Shown piece by piece: positions 21,211-30,408 of a stretch of DNA of 64,000 bases. The position numbers and the translations under genes are program-made. The DNA comes from Deltaproteobacteria bacterium (GTDB lineage Bacteria > Myxococcota_A > Polyangia > Haliangiales > JADYYK01). How positions within the stretch are numbered: position 1 is the stretch's first letter; every line of letters starts with the position of its first letter. The DNA is taken from assembly GCA_020853705.1 (NCBI GenBank), contig JADYYK010000137.1:26575-90574 (forward strand), read 5' to 3'. Below the pieces are notes generated by a model that was not told the DNA's origin, made no database searches, and saw only the letters and a program-made list of their open reading frames with translations.

Positions 21211-21719
21211 CCGGGCCACACCAGCACCACCGCCCAAGGACGCGGGCGCATGGGGCCCTCGCGGCGCTGTTCGTGCTCGGCCTCCTCGGCAGCGGCTTCG
21301 CCCTCGGCGGCGGCTGCGCCGCCGGCCGCCCACACGGAGCGACCACCGGCGGCGCCGGCGAACCGCAGGGCCGCCGCGGCGCCCTCCAGGCGCGCGTCCG
21401 CGAGCTGCGCGCCCAGATCCAGGACAGCTCCAACCAGCTCGGCCTGCCGCGCAGCACCGGCGCCGGCTTCCCGCCAGTGGCGCCGCAGGACGGCTCACCC
21501 GAGGCCTCCCCCGGCACCAGCCCGATGCCGATGCCGATGCCCATGGCGCGCGGCAGCAAGTGCGAGCGCGTGTGCGACCTGGCCGAGGCCATCTGCCAGG
21601 ACGCCGACGAGATCTGCAAGATCGCCGACGAGCTCGGCGACGACGACTCCCGCCAGGCCTGCGACGACTCGCAAGGCAGCTGCCGCGCAGCGACCCAGCG
21701 CTGTCGCGGCTGCCGCTAG
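21207..21719 (+). CDS. Cysteine-rich small lipoprotein
   Basis: The 170-residue protein starts with GTG overlapping the previous stop. The N-terminal hydrophobic segment ALAALFVLGLLGSGFALGGGC suggests a lipoprotein signal. A coiled-coil-like stretch (ALQARVRELRAQIQD) is followed by a short Pro-Met repeat from three CCGATG-type hexamers. The C-terminal domain has eight cysteines: CERVCDLAEAIC, DEIC, QAC, GSC, and CRGC at the very end. The spacing suggests a disulfide-bonded helical domain. I do not recognise the family. It is the last gene of the sigma-factor operon. Confidence 0.7.
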   Translation: MTGPHQHHRPRTRAHGALAALFVLGLLGSGFALGGGCAAGRPHGATTGGAGEPQGRRGALQARVRELRAQIQDSSNQLGLPRSTGAGFPPVAPQDGSPEASPGTSPMPMPMPMARGSKCERVCDLAEAICQDADEICKIADELGDDDSRQACDDSQGSCRAATQRCRGCR

Positions 21720-21756
21720 ACACCCAGCGCATCCCACACACCTCGATCTCCGCATG

Positions 21757-21940
<184 letters not shown>

Positions 21941-21980
21941 GCGCATGCGCGTGTGCATCCCGCCGTGTTTCGCCGTCCTG

Positions 21981-21986
21981 TATGAT
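21981..21986 (+). promoter_or_regulatory. Start-proximal -10-like hexamer TATGAT for the FadL-like gene
   Basis: TATGAT ends 5 nt before the GTG at 21992. If functional, the transcript would begin at the start codon or just inside the gene, so either it is leaderless or translation starts slightly later. No -35 is visible because the hexamer tract ends just upstream. Confidence 0.35.
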
Positions 21987-21991
21987 GCGGC

Positions 21992-23476
21992 GTGCTTTCA
22001 GGGCGGGCGCGCGCAGCGGGGCCTTCGAGGGCGCTCCTCGGGGCGCTGGCGCTGGCCGCCTGTGTCGCGACGCCGACACCCGCGCTGGCGACGCCCTTCA
22101 TGCCCGACCCAGTGGGGCCGCGCGCGATCGGTCGGGCTGGCGCGGTCACCGCGTCGGCCGACGATCCGTGGACGCTCGCGGTCACGCCCGCCGGCCTGGT
22201 CCACGACCGCGGCGGCGACGGTCTCGAGCTCGGCGCCAGCCTGGGGTTGCACGCCACCCGACTCTCCTATGGCCGGGTCGGCGTCGACCCGCAGCTGCGC
22301 TTCCCCCTCGCCGAGAGCCGCACCGGCGTCACCAGCCTGCCCAGCTTCGGCGTCCGCCTCGGCCTGCTCGGCGGTCGCCTGGCCTTCGGCGCCGCGCGCT
22401 TCATCGCCTCGCGCGAGGAGCTCGGCTACCCGCGCAGCCCCGCCACCACCCCGCGCGCCATCGACGATCCGCAGCGCTACCTGGTCCGCGCCCTGACCAG
22501 CGAGCGCACCGTGTGGGCGCTCGGGGTGGCCGCGCGCCCGCTCAGCTGGTTCGGCCTCGGCGCCAGCTTCAGCATCAGCCAGCTCAGCTTCGACTTCAGC
22601 CGTGACGGCTGGGTCGGCGGCACCGGCGACCTCGCGCGCAGCGAGGATCCCCGCCTCGATCTCCCCACCCAGGTGTCGCTCGCCGACGACGTGGTGCCCG
22701 CGCTCGCGCTCGGCATCAAGCTCCGCCCGCCCCACTCCCGGCTCGGCCTGGCCCTCGCGCTGGAGCTGCCGTGGGATGCCAGCCTCAGCGGCCGCGCCAC
22801 CATCGGCGCCACCCGCGGCGCCCCCGCCGGCCTGCGCTCGGTCCACGCCGAGGGCCTCGGCGAGGTTCGCCTGGCCCGCGCCCTCCCCATCGTCGCCCGC
22901 TCCGGCGTGCGACTCGCTGGCGCCCGCGCCGATCTCGAGCTCGACGCCGAGCTCTGCCACCTGCCCAGCACCGGCAGCTGGAGCGCGCGCGCGACCGATC
23001 TGCGCCTGGTCGGGGTCGACTTCGCCGCTCAGAGCAGCGTCACCGAGCTTGCGAGCGTCCCCCTGGCCCTGGCCACCCGGACCCGCTACCGCATCGCCCT
23101 CGGCAGCGACCTCGTGCTGGTGCCCGGCTTCATGATCGTGCGCCTGGGCTGGGCCCTGACCTCGGCCAGCGCCCCCGCCGCGCTGCGCACCGCGGCCTCG
23201 GCGCAGGGCCAGACCCAGGCCCTGGCGGTCGGCCTCGCCGTGCACAGCGCGGGCCTGCGCCTCGAGGTCGGCTGGCAGCACACCCTGGTGACCCGGACCG
23301 CCACCCGCGCCTCGGCCTGGCGACACTGGAACCCGCTGGCCCAGGACAACAGCGAGGACGTCGGCTCCGGCGACTACAGCAGCGCCGAGGACCTGGTCGG
23401 CGTCGGCCTCAGCATCGACGTCGGCGCCGCCCGGCGCGCCTTCGCCCCACCCCCCGAGCCGCCGCTCGAGGACTGA
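21992..23476 (+). CDS. FadL/OmpP1-like outer-membrane transport protein
   Basis: The 494-residue protein has a signal peptide (LLGALALAACVATPTPALA, likely cleaved before TPFMPDP). The mature N-terminus GPRAIGRAGAVTASADDPW...TPAGLVHD closely follows the FadL-family pattern (GxRaxGmGGAfvAvaDDpsa...NPAGL). The remainder is a long run of amphipathic beta strands, as expected for a barrel (LGASFSISQLSFDFSRDGWV, SAGLRLEVGWQHTLV). FadL proteins let hydrophobic compounds such as fatty acids cross the outer membrane; the ligand here is unknown. An upstream start is excluded by the repeat tract. The stop is followed by a dispersed repeat and two large hairpins. Confidence 0.8.
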   Translation: MLSGRARAAGPSRALLGALALAACVATPTPALATPFMPDPVGPRAIGRAGAVTASADDPWTLAVTPAGLVHDRGGDGLELGASLGLHATRLSYGRVGVDPQLRFPLAESRTGVTSLPSFGVRLGLLGGRLAFGAARFIASREELGYPRSPATTPRAIDDPQRYLVRALTSERTVWALGVAARPLSWFGLGASFSISQLSFDFSRDGWVGGTGDLARSEDPRLDLPTQVSLADDVVPALALGIKLRPPHSRLGLALALELPWDASLSGRATIGATRGAPAGLRSVHAEGLGEVRLARALPIVARSGVRLAGARADLELDAELCHLPSTGSWSARATDLRLVGVDFAAQSSVTELASVPLALATRTRYRIALGSDLVLVPGFMIVRLGWALTSASAPAALRTAASAQGQTQALAVGLAVHSAGLRLEVGWQHTLVTRTATRASAWRHWNPLAQDNSEDVGSGDYSSAEDLVGVGLSIDVGAARRAFAPPPEPPLED

Positions 23477-23488
23477 GTGCCCCTCGGC

Positions 23489-23527
23489 GAAGGTTTCACC
23501 CGCGGAACTTCTGACGGGCGGCACTAG
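23489..23527. repeat. Dispersed 39-bp element, copy 2
   Basis: This aligns without gaps to 18151-18189 and ends in the same TGACGGG-GGCACTAG block. The palindrome is degraded here. Like copy 1 it begins shortly after the stop codon of an outer-membrane protein gene. It runs directly into the first of two TAGCAGG hairpins. Confidence 0.5.
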
Positions 23528-23571
23528 CAGGCTGTTGAGAAAGGCTGGAAGCCTTTCTCAACGGCCTGCTA
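23525..23571 (+). terminator. Hairpin 1 (TAGCAGG family)
   Basis: The stem starts TAGCAGGC and GTTGAGAAAGGCT, with loop GGA, then AGCCTTTCTCAAC and GCCTGCTA. It is a near-perfect stem of more than 20 bp. It sits between convergent genes. Confidence 0.7.
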
Positions 23572-23588
23572 TCCCCCTGATTTCCGGA

Positions 23589-23640
23589 TAGCAGGATTGT
23601 TGAGAACCGCGCCGAAGGCGCGTTTCTCAACAACCTGCTA
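23589..23640 (-). terminator. Hairpin 2 (TAGCAGG family)
   Basis: This is a second hairpin with the same outer arms (TAGCAGG / CCTGCTA) and GTTGAGAA / TTCTCAAC, but a different tip (GCGCC-GAA-GGCGC). It lies 17 bp from hairpin 1 and 27 bp from the stop of the minus-strand gene, so it may serve that gene. The pair looks like one repeat family with variable tips. Confidence 0.65.
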
Positions 23641-23666
23641 GCCGGCGCGCGCCCGCCCCGGCCCGG

Positions 23667-24098
23667 CTACTTCTTCTTCGCCAGCGCCGCGGTCTTGGGC
23701 TTCGGCTTGCTGTCGAGGGCGTCGTCGATCTCGACCAGCAGGCCCCACAGCACGCCCACGATGGGCGCGAACACGAAGGTGTGATCGGTCAGCGGCCGGC
23801 TGCCCAGTGACGCCACTGACAGCCGTGGATCACCCAGCGCGTGGTGCGCCAGCGCATACAGCCCCACGCAGACCCCGAAGCCGAAGATCCCCTTCAGCGC
23901 CGAGGTCCACACCGTGGTCTCCTTGTCGATCAGGTTGCGCCAGATCGGGCGCCCCGCGATCAGCCCCACCACCAGGCCGACCGCCCCGTACAGGAGGTAC
24001 TTCCAGGCGCTGCCCGAGAGCCCCAGCCGGTACGCGCCATAGCCCAGCGCGCCGCCGATCAGTCCGCCCTTCAGGATGCCGAGCCCGAGCGCCTTCAT
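23667..24098 (-). CDS. Small multi-pass membrane protein, unknown function
   Basis: The 143-residue protein has three to four hydrophobic segments: LGILKGGLIGGALGYGAYRL, YLLYGAVGLVVGLIAG, GIFGFGVCVGLYALAHHAL and FVFAPIVGVLWGLLVEID. It ends in a Lys-rich tail (KPKPKTAALAKKK). The ATG at 24098 has a good AGGAGG ribosome-binding site and a TATACT box 16 nt upstream, a conventional leader unlike many neighbours. I do not recognise the family. Confidence 0.8.
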   Translation of the reverse strand: MKALGLGILKGGLIGGALGYGAYRLGLSGSAWKYLLYGAVGLVVGLIAGRPIWRNLIDKETTVWTSALKGIFGFGVCVGLYALAHHALGDPRLSVASLGSRPLTDHTFVFAPIVGVLWGLLVEIDDALDSKPKPKTAALAKKK

Positions 24099-24114
24099 GC
24101 GACCTCCTGCCCTC

Positions 24115-24120
24115 AGTATA
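24115..24120 (-). promoter_or_regulatory. -10 hexamer TATACT with a conventional leader
   Basis: TATACT is 16 nt before the ATG at 24098, with AGGAGG between them. It serves as the contrast case to the start-proximal hexamers: here a ribosome-binding site is present. No clear -35 is seen. Confidence 0.5.
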
Positions 24121-24240
24121 GCCGCCACACGCTGTCGCGCTATGCGACGTGTGTCATGCGACCCGCACCACGCGGCCATCGCGGCGCCCGGCGAGGATGG
24201 GGCGAGGATGGGGCGAGGACGCCGACCAGGAGCGGCGGGG

Positions 24241-25716
24241 CTAGGGCGTCCGAGGATCAGGCGCGCCTGGCGCGGGCTGCACCGGCGCCGCCGACGCGGC
24301 GGCGGTCGCCGCCTTGGCCTTGCTGTCGATGCGCTGGAACGCCGCCATGCGCTCGGCCACGGTGCGCTTGAAGGCGTCCTGGGCCCCCTTGGGCACCGGC
24401 ACGTCACGCCGCATCTTGACCTTCTGCGGATCGACGTAGCTGCCGTTCTCCTTGAGCATGAAGTGCAGGTGCGGCCCGGTCGACAGCCCGGTGGTGCCGA
24501 CATAGCCGATGACCTGCTTCTGCTTGACCACCTGGCCGAGCTTGAGCCCCTTGGCGAACTTGCTGAGGTGCATGTAGCCCGAGGTCAGCCCGCCGGCGTG
24601 CTTGATCTCGAGGTAGTTGCCCTTGCCGCGCGACTGCGCCTCGGCCAGCTTCACGGTGACGGTGCCGTCGGCGGTCGACCACACCGGCGTGCCCACCGGC
24701 GCCGCGAAGTCGGTGCCCATGTGACCGCGTGTGATGTGCAGGATGGGGTGCATGCGCTTGGGGTTGAAGCCGCTGGAGATCCGCACGAAGCGCAGCGGCG
24801 TCTTGAGCATGCTCTTGACGATGTTCTGCCCCTTGTCGTCGTAGTAGCTGCCCTTCTTCCCTGGGGCGCCCTCGGCCTGGAAGTAGAAGGCCCGGTAGGT
24901 GCCGACCTTGCCCGAGTACTCGGCGGCCAGCAGCTTGCCGTAGTTGATGTGCTTGCCGTCCAGCGACTGCTTCTCGATCACGACCTTGTAGGAGTCGCCG
25001 GGATGCTGGTCGGTGTAGAAGTTGATGTCCCACGCGAAGACATCGACGATGGTGCCCACCAGCGCGGTCGACTCGCCGGTCTTCTTGATGGTCTCGTACA
25101 GGGTGCCGTCGATGGGGCCACCGATCTCGACGATCTGGGTGTCGACCGGCTTCTCGTTGCGGCGCGCGGTGAACGCACCGTCGGCGCCACGCTCGACCTC
25201 GTAGGTCACCAGCAGGCTGGCGACGTACTCGAAGCGCTCCAGCTCGCCCTCGGGGTTGTAGCCCAGCGCGTAGGTCTGGCCCTCGCGCACGCTGCGGAAG
25301 TCGAACACCCCGGTCATCGCCTTGATGATGGCGGCCTGCTCCTGGCGGTCGATCCCCTCGCGCGTCAGTACGCTCGACAGGGTGTCTTTCTTCTCCACCG
25401 CGCCCGTCACCATGCGCAGGTTGTCATCATCATCGGCATCCGCGCCCGCCCCGGTGCCGCCGCCACCTCCACCACCTGCATCCCCGCCACCCGCCGCCAC
25501 CTCGCCGCCACCGCCCCCACCCCCCGCATCGCCGCCGCCAGCAGCCACCGCGCCGCCGCCATCCGCACCCGCGCCGCCCGGGCTGGCCACCGGTGCCCCG
25601 GCCGCCTTGGCCGTGCCGCTCGACTTCTTGCCGCCGCACCCGGCAGCACCCGACGCGCCGGCAGCCCCCAGTACGGCCAGCCACAACCACTTCGATGTCG
25701 ACCGCGTTCGCGTCAT
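24241..25716 (-). CDS. M23-family (LytM) metallopeptidase lipoprotein, MepM-like
   Basis: The 491-residue protein has a lipoprotein-type N-terminus (LWLAVLGAAGASGAAGC). A long Gly/Ala/Asp-rich linker at about residues 35-95 precedes a domain beginning VEKKDTLSSVLTREGIDRQE (LysM/OapA-like, as in MepM). The C-terminal M23 domain has the zinc ligands in HMGTDFAAPVGTPV, plus GNYLEIKHAGGLTSGYMHLS and TGPHLHFML. The HxxxD, HxH and upstream His residues are intact, so it is probably an active peptidoglycan endopeptidase acting in the periplasm on peptide cross-links. It lies 47 nt after recN on the same strand and may be co-transcribed. The start at 25716 places the signal peptide correctly. Confidence 0.92.
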   Translation of the reverse strand: MTRTRSTSKWLWLAVLGAAGASGAAGCGGKKSSGTAKAAGAPVASPGGAGADGGGAVAAGGGDAGGGGGGGEVAAGGGDAGGGGGGGTGAGADADDDDNLRMVTGAVEKKDTLSSVLTREGIDRQEQAAIIKAMTGVFDFRSVREGQTYALGYNPEGELERFEYVASLLVTYEVERGADGAFTARRNEKPVDTQIVEIGGPIDGTLYETIKKTGESTALVGTIVDVFAWDINFYTDQHPGDSYKVVIEKQSLDGKHINYGKLLAAEYSGKVGTYRAFYFQAEGAPGKKGSYYDDKGQNIVKSMLKTPLRFVRISSGFNPKRMHPILHITRGHMGTDFAAPVGTPVWSTADGTVTVKLAEAQSRGKGNYLEIKHAGGLTSGYMHLSKFAKGLKLGQVVKQKQVIGYVGTTGLSTGPHLHFMLKENGSYVDPQKVKMRRDVPVPKGAQDAFKRTVAERMAAFQRIDSKAKAATAAASAAPVQPAPGAPDPRTP

Positions 25717-25762
25717 CTCGTCTCTCTTCAGTGCTCCAAGCTCCAGGCTGAGGCCTGCCTGC

Positions 25763-27526
25763 TCAACGTTTGGCCAGCCTGTCCCCTTCCCGTGCGGCGC
25801 GCAACATCTCTGCAGCATGCTCCCGGGTCTTGGCGGTGATCTTGACCCCTCCCAGCATGCGCGCCACCTCCTCCTCACGCTCGCCGTCGCCCAGCCGGGT
25901 CACCGAGGTCGCGGTGCGCCCCGCCGACTCGCGCTTCTGCACCAGGAAGTGCGCGTCCGCGAAGGCCGCGATCTGCGCCAGATGGGTGATGCACACGACC
26001 TGCCCGTGGGCTGCCACCTTGGCCAGCTCGCGCCCCACCACCTCTGCCACGCCGCCGCCGATGCCGGCGTCGACCTCGTCGAACAGGTAGGTCGTCACCG
26101 CGTCGGCCCGCGCCAGCACCCGCTTGAGCGCCAGCATGACGCGCGACAGCTCGCCGCCCGAGGCCACCTTGCTGAGCGGGCGCAGCTCCTCCCCCAGGTT
26201 GGCTGACAGCATCAGCTCGACGCGGTCCCAGCCCGCCGGCCCCATGCGCTTGCCGGTGTCACACAGCTCGGGCGCGTCGCCCTCGCGCGGCAGCCGGGGT
26301 TCGATGCGCACGTCCAGCTTGGCGCCCTTCATGCCCAGGCTGCCCAGCCCCTGGGTGGTGCGCCGGGCCAGATCGCGCCCCGCGGCCAGGCGCGCCTCCG
26401 ACAGCTTGGCGTGGGTCTCCAGCGCCGCCTTGCGCGCGCTGACCACGGCCTTGCCGAGCTCGGCCCGGCGCTCGTCCCGGCGCTCGAAGTTGCCCAGCTC
26501 CTCGGCCATCTCGGCGCGTCGTTCCAGCACCGCGGCCACGGTGCCGGCGCCGCCCGGCCCGCTGGCGTGCTTGCGCACCATGCGTCCGATCAGCGCCAGC
26601 CGGTCCTCGACCTCGCCCAGGCGGCCCGGATCATCCTGGATCTTCTCGCCATACCTGCGCAGCGCCTCGGCGGCGTCATCGACCTCGACGCGCGCGCGTT
26701 CGAGCTGCTCCACCATGGGCCCGAGCTGCGCGTCGATCGCCGCCAGCGGCGAGAGCTCGCGCAACACCCCCGCGAGCCGGTCACTGACCGCCTCGTCACC
26801 GGCATACAGCACGTCCACTGCCATGCCGGAGACCGCGGTCAGCCGCTCCGCCGCGCGCAGCCGGTCGCGCTCCGCGGCCAGCGTGGTCTCTTGCCCCGCC
26901 ACCAGCTTGGCGTCGTCGATCTCGCGCACCTGGAAGCGCAGCCAGTCCTCACGCTCGGCCCGGCGCCCCTCGGCCCCGGCCTCGTCACTCAGCGCGGCCA
27001 CCGCTGCGCGCAGCGCCTCGTAGCGCTCGGCACACTCGGCGCGCGTGGACTCCAGCCCGGCGAAGGCGTCGAGCACCTCCAGGTGGCGCACCGGATCGGT
27101 CAGGCTCTGGTGTTCGTGCTGCCCGGCCACGTCGATGAGCGGGGCGATGACCTCGGCCAGGGTGGCCGCGGTGGCCAGCGCACCATTGATGAAGACCTTG
27201 CCGCGCCCGGTGCGCTGCAGCACGCGGCGCACCAGCAGGGTGCTGCCATCCGACTCGATCCCGGCCGCGTCCAGCCGCGCCGCCACCCCGCGCGCCAGCT
27301 TGCCCCCGGCGTCGCCGAGGTCGAACACCGCCTCGACCCGGGCCTCGTCCACGCCGGTGCGGATCCAGTCCGCGCTGGCCCGCCCGCCACGCAGGAGCCC
27401 CACCGCATCGACCACGATGGACTTGCCCGCCCCGGTCTCACCCGTGAGCACGTTCATCCCCGCCGCGAGCTCCACGGTCAGCTCATCGACGATCGCGAAC
27501 CCTCGAATCCGCAGCTGCGCCAGCAC
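25763..27526 (-). CDS. recN: DNA repair protein RecN
   Basis: The 587-residue SMC-like ATPase acts in double-strand-break repair. Walker A is GETGAGKS at residues 29-36, the signature motif is LSRVMLALKRVLA, Walker B is TYLFDEVDAGIGG, and the distal QVVCITHLAQIAAFAD is typical. A central coiled coil fits the family, and the length is slightly above usual. The GTG start at 27526 gives MLAQLRIRGFAIVDEL, the normal RecN N-terminus. It is preceded 6 nt upstream by TGCTAGGCT, with no ribosome-binding site, suggesting leaderless translation. It is followed by the M23 peptidase gene. Confidence 0.97.
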   Translation of the reverse strand: MLAQLRIRGFAIVDELTVELAAGMNVLTGETGAGKSIVVDAVGLLRGGRASADWIRTGVDEARVEAVFDLGDAGGKLARGVAARLDAAGIESDGSTLLVRRVLQRTGRGKVFINGALATAATLAEVIAPLIDVAGQHEHQSLTDPVRHLEVLDAFAGLESTRAECAERYEALRAAVAALSDEAGAEGRRAEREDWLRFQVREIDDAKLVAGQETTLAAERDRLRAAERLTAVSGMAVDVLYAGDEAVSDRLAGVLRELSPLAAIDAQLGPMVEQLERARVEVDDAAEALRRYGEKIQDDPGRLGEVEDRLALIGRMVRKHASGPGGAGTVAAVLERRAEMAEELGNFERRDERRAELGKAVVSARKAALETHAKLSEARLAAGRDLARRTTQGLGSLGMKGAKLDVRIEPRLPREGDAPELCDTGKRMGPAGWDRVELMLSANLGEELRPLSKVASGGELSRVMLALKRVLARADAVTTYLFDEVDAGIGGGVAEVVGRELAKVAAHGQVVCITHLAQIAAFADAHFLVQKRESAGRTATSVTRLGDGEREEEVARMLGGVKITAKTREHAAEMLRAAREGDRLAKR

Positions 27527-27532
27527 CCGCGC

Positions 27533-27541
27533 AGCCTAGCA
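27533..27541 (-). promoter_or_regulatory. Extended -10-like TGCTAGGCT for recN
   Basis: TGC-TAGGCT lies on the minus strand with only 6 nt to the GTG start of recN. The hexamer is identical to that before truA and the TGC extension matches the moxR promoter. In many bacteria recN is LexA-controlled, but I see no LexA-type palindrome. Confidence 0.5.
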
Positions 27542-27587
27542 CCCCCCCCTGACACAAGGCACCACCCAACACCAGCAGGACCACCAG

Positions 27588-28478
27588 CTACGCCATGCGC
27601 TCGCCGCCACCCCAGCCCAGCTTGCCCCGCAGCACCTCGAAGGTGCTGACCCCCGGCGTGGCCAGCAGCTTCAGCGGCCGCGGCGCCCGCGTCATCTCGA
27701 CCCGGTCACCCTTGCGGAACGGCCGCGCCCACTGCCCGTCCAGCGTCAGCATCACGCTGGCCGCCTCGCCCACCACCTCGACCGTGAGCAGCTCGTCGAC
27801 CCCCACCACCAGCGGCCGGTTGGTCAGCGTGTGCGGACAGATCGGGGTCAGCACCATCGCGCTCACGGTGGGATACACGATGGGCCCGCCCGCCGACAGG
27901 TTGTAGGCCGTCGACCCGGTCGGGGTGCTCACGATGAGGCCGTCGGCGCGGTACGTGGTGATGCGCGCCCCCGCCAGCCAGGTGTCGAGCTCGATGAGCC
28001 GGGCCATCGCGCTCTGCGAGATGACGGCGTCATTGATGACCGCGCGGGTCACGACCTCGTCCTTGTCGCGGCTGCGCAGGCGGACCTGGATGCGGGTGCG
28101 CTCGTCCACACGCAGCTCGCCCGCCAGCGCCGCCTTCAGCGTGGCGCGCGCCTCCGGCGCACCGCACGTGGTCAGGAAGCCGAGCCGCCCCAGGTTGACG
28201 CCCAGCACCGGCACGCCCTGGTCGGCCACCAGCCCGGCGCCATACAGCAGCGTGCCGTCGCCGCCCAGCACCACCAGCAGCTCGACCGCCTCGCCGAGCT
28301 CGGCCTCCGACACCAGCTCGACCTCGGGCACCGCGGCCAGCACCACCGCGGTCACCGTCGGCTCGCTGCTCAGCATCACCGGGCGCACCCCCAGCTCGCA
28401 CAGCCAGCCCGCCAGCTCGCGCGCGAGGCTCACCGCCTCAGGCTTGTCCCGCTTCACGATGACCCCGACGCGGCGCAC
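27588..28478 (-). CDS. nadK: NAD kinase
   Basis: The 296-residue enzyme phosphorylates NAD to NADP using ATP or polyphosphate. The diagnostic LVVLGGDGTLLYGAGLVAD (GGDG motif) is followed by VPVLGVNLGRLGFLT. The NAD-binding segment is YRADGLIVSTPTGSTAYNLSAGG, and the conserved VLTPICPHTLTNRPLV is present. The start is the GTG giving MRRVGVIVKRDKPEA, 6 nt after the stop of the GGDEF gene, so the two form an operon. A normal full-length member. Confidence 0.97.
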   Translation of the reverse strand: MRRVGVIVKRDKPEAVSLARELAGWLCELGVRPVMLSSEPTVTAVVLAAVPEVELVSEAELGEAVELLVVLGGDGTLLYGAGLVADQGVPVLGVNLGRLGFLTTCGAPEARATLKAALAGELRVDERTRIQVRLRSRDKDEVVTRAVINDAVISQSAMARLIELDTWLAGARITTYRADGLIVSTPTGSTAYNLSAGGPIVYPTVSAMVLTPICPHTLTNRPLVVGVDELLTVEVVGEAASVMLTLDGQWARPFRKGDRVEMTRAPRPLKLLATPGVSTFEVLRGKLGWGGGERMA

Positions 28479-28484
28479 GCGGCC

Positions 28485-29372
<888 letters not shown>

Positions 29373-29535
29373 GCGTGCTGGGCGATCCAGGGCGGCAGAT
29401 CGCCGCTTTCCCCATTTGGCACGCAGACGCCGCGACTGTCAATGTAAGCACCTATCGGGACGTGTCGGACTCTGCAGCGCGGAGGCGCCTTGGCGGGGGT
29501 TGGCTGCTGTCAGAGCCCCGTGATAAGCAGCCAGC

Positions 29536-30408
29536 ATGACCACGGTGCTCAGCGACCAGATCCCGGCGGCGCCGTTCGAGCTGCGCGGCCGAGGTGGCAT
29601 GGGCCATGACACGGCTCGCACCGGCATCCTGTGTGTGCACGGCTTCACCGGCACCCCGTTCGAGGTGCGCTGGTTCGGGGAGGAGCTGCATCGCCGCGCC
29701 GGGTACGAGGTGCTGGGCATCCGCCTGGCCGGCCATGGCACCGACGTCGACGCGCTGGAGGACACCCGCTGGCGCGACTGGTTCGCCTCGGTCGAGACTG
29801 GCTTCGACGAGCTGGCGTCCCGCTGTGACCGGGTCGTCATCGCCGGGATCTCGCTGGGTTCCCTGCTGGGGCTGGAGCTTGCGCGCCGACGCGGGCGCAA
29901 GGTGGCGGCGCTGATCGCGATGGCCACCCCGCTGTGGCTGCCCCCGGTGACCACCGCGGCGATCCGGGCCGCCAGCGCGCCGCTGTGGCAGCGCCTGCTG
30001 GGGCGCCGACGCCTCAAGGCGGTGCCCAAGCTGGGCGGCGGCTCGGATATCCGCGACGCGGAGATGAAGGCCAGGAACCCGGCGCTCCCGCGGATGCCGA
30101 TCCTGCCGCTGGCCAGCCTGCTCGATCTGGCGGCGCTGGTGCGCCTCGGGCTGGAGGACGTGGTCAGCCCGGTGCTGGTGGCGCACGGCAAGCGCGACCA
30201 CACCGCCCCGCCGGCGTGCGCCGACGAACTCTACAAGCGGCTGTCGGCGCGCACCCGCTGGCAGCCCGACGCGCGCACCGAACAGCTCATGCTGGCGGAG
30301 AGCTTCCACGTCATCACCATCGATCTCGAGCGCGACATCCTGGTCGACCGCACGCTGTCGTTCCTGGAGGACGTGCTCGGCACCGCACCCGTGAAGGAGT
30401 CCGCATGA
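29536..30408 (+). CDS. Monoacylglycerol lipase-like alpha/beta hydrolase
   Basis: The 290-residue serine hydrolase has LCVHGFTGTPFEVRWFGEEL, RLAGHGTD, the nucleophile S106 in GISLGS, a probable acid in HGKRDHTAPP, and the catalytic His in ESFHVIT. The order and wording closely match bacterial monoacylglycerol lipases and Est30-type carboxylesterases. Its stop overlaps the glycerol kinase ATG (ATGA), so the two are made together. This supports a role in releasing glycerol from monoglycerides, although short-chain ester hydrolysis is an alternative. TGA-TAAGCA ends 6 nt before the ATG, a weak member of the start-proximal box set. Confidence 0.85.
   Translation: MTTVLSDQIPAAPFELRGRGGMGHDTARTGILCVHGFTGTPFEVRWFGEELHRRAGYEVLGIRLAGHGTDVDALEDTRWRDWFASVETGFDELASRCDRVVIAGISLGSLLGLELARRRGRKVAALIAMATPLWLPPVTTAAIRAASAPLWQRLLGRRRLKAVPKLGGGSDIRDAEMKARNPALPRMPILPLASLLDLAALVRLGLEDVVSPVLVAHGKRDHTAPPACADELYKRLSARTRWQPDARTEQLMLAESFHVITIDLERDILVDRTLSFLEDVLGTAPVKESA

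Noticed and set aside
29437..29442. A perfect TTGACA on the minus strand upstream of the FHA-GGDEF gene
   Set aside because: At 17-18 nt spacing only CCAAAT or CAAATG is found, too weak to call a promoter.
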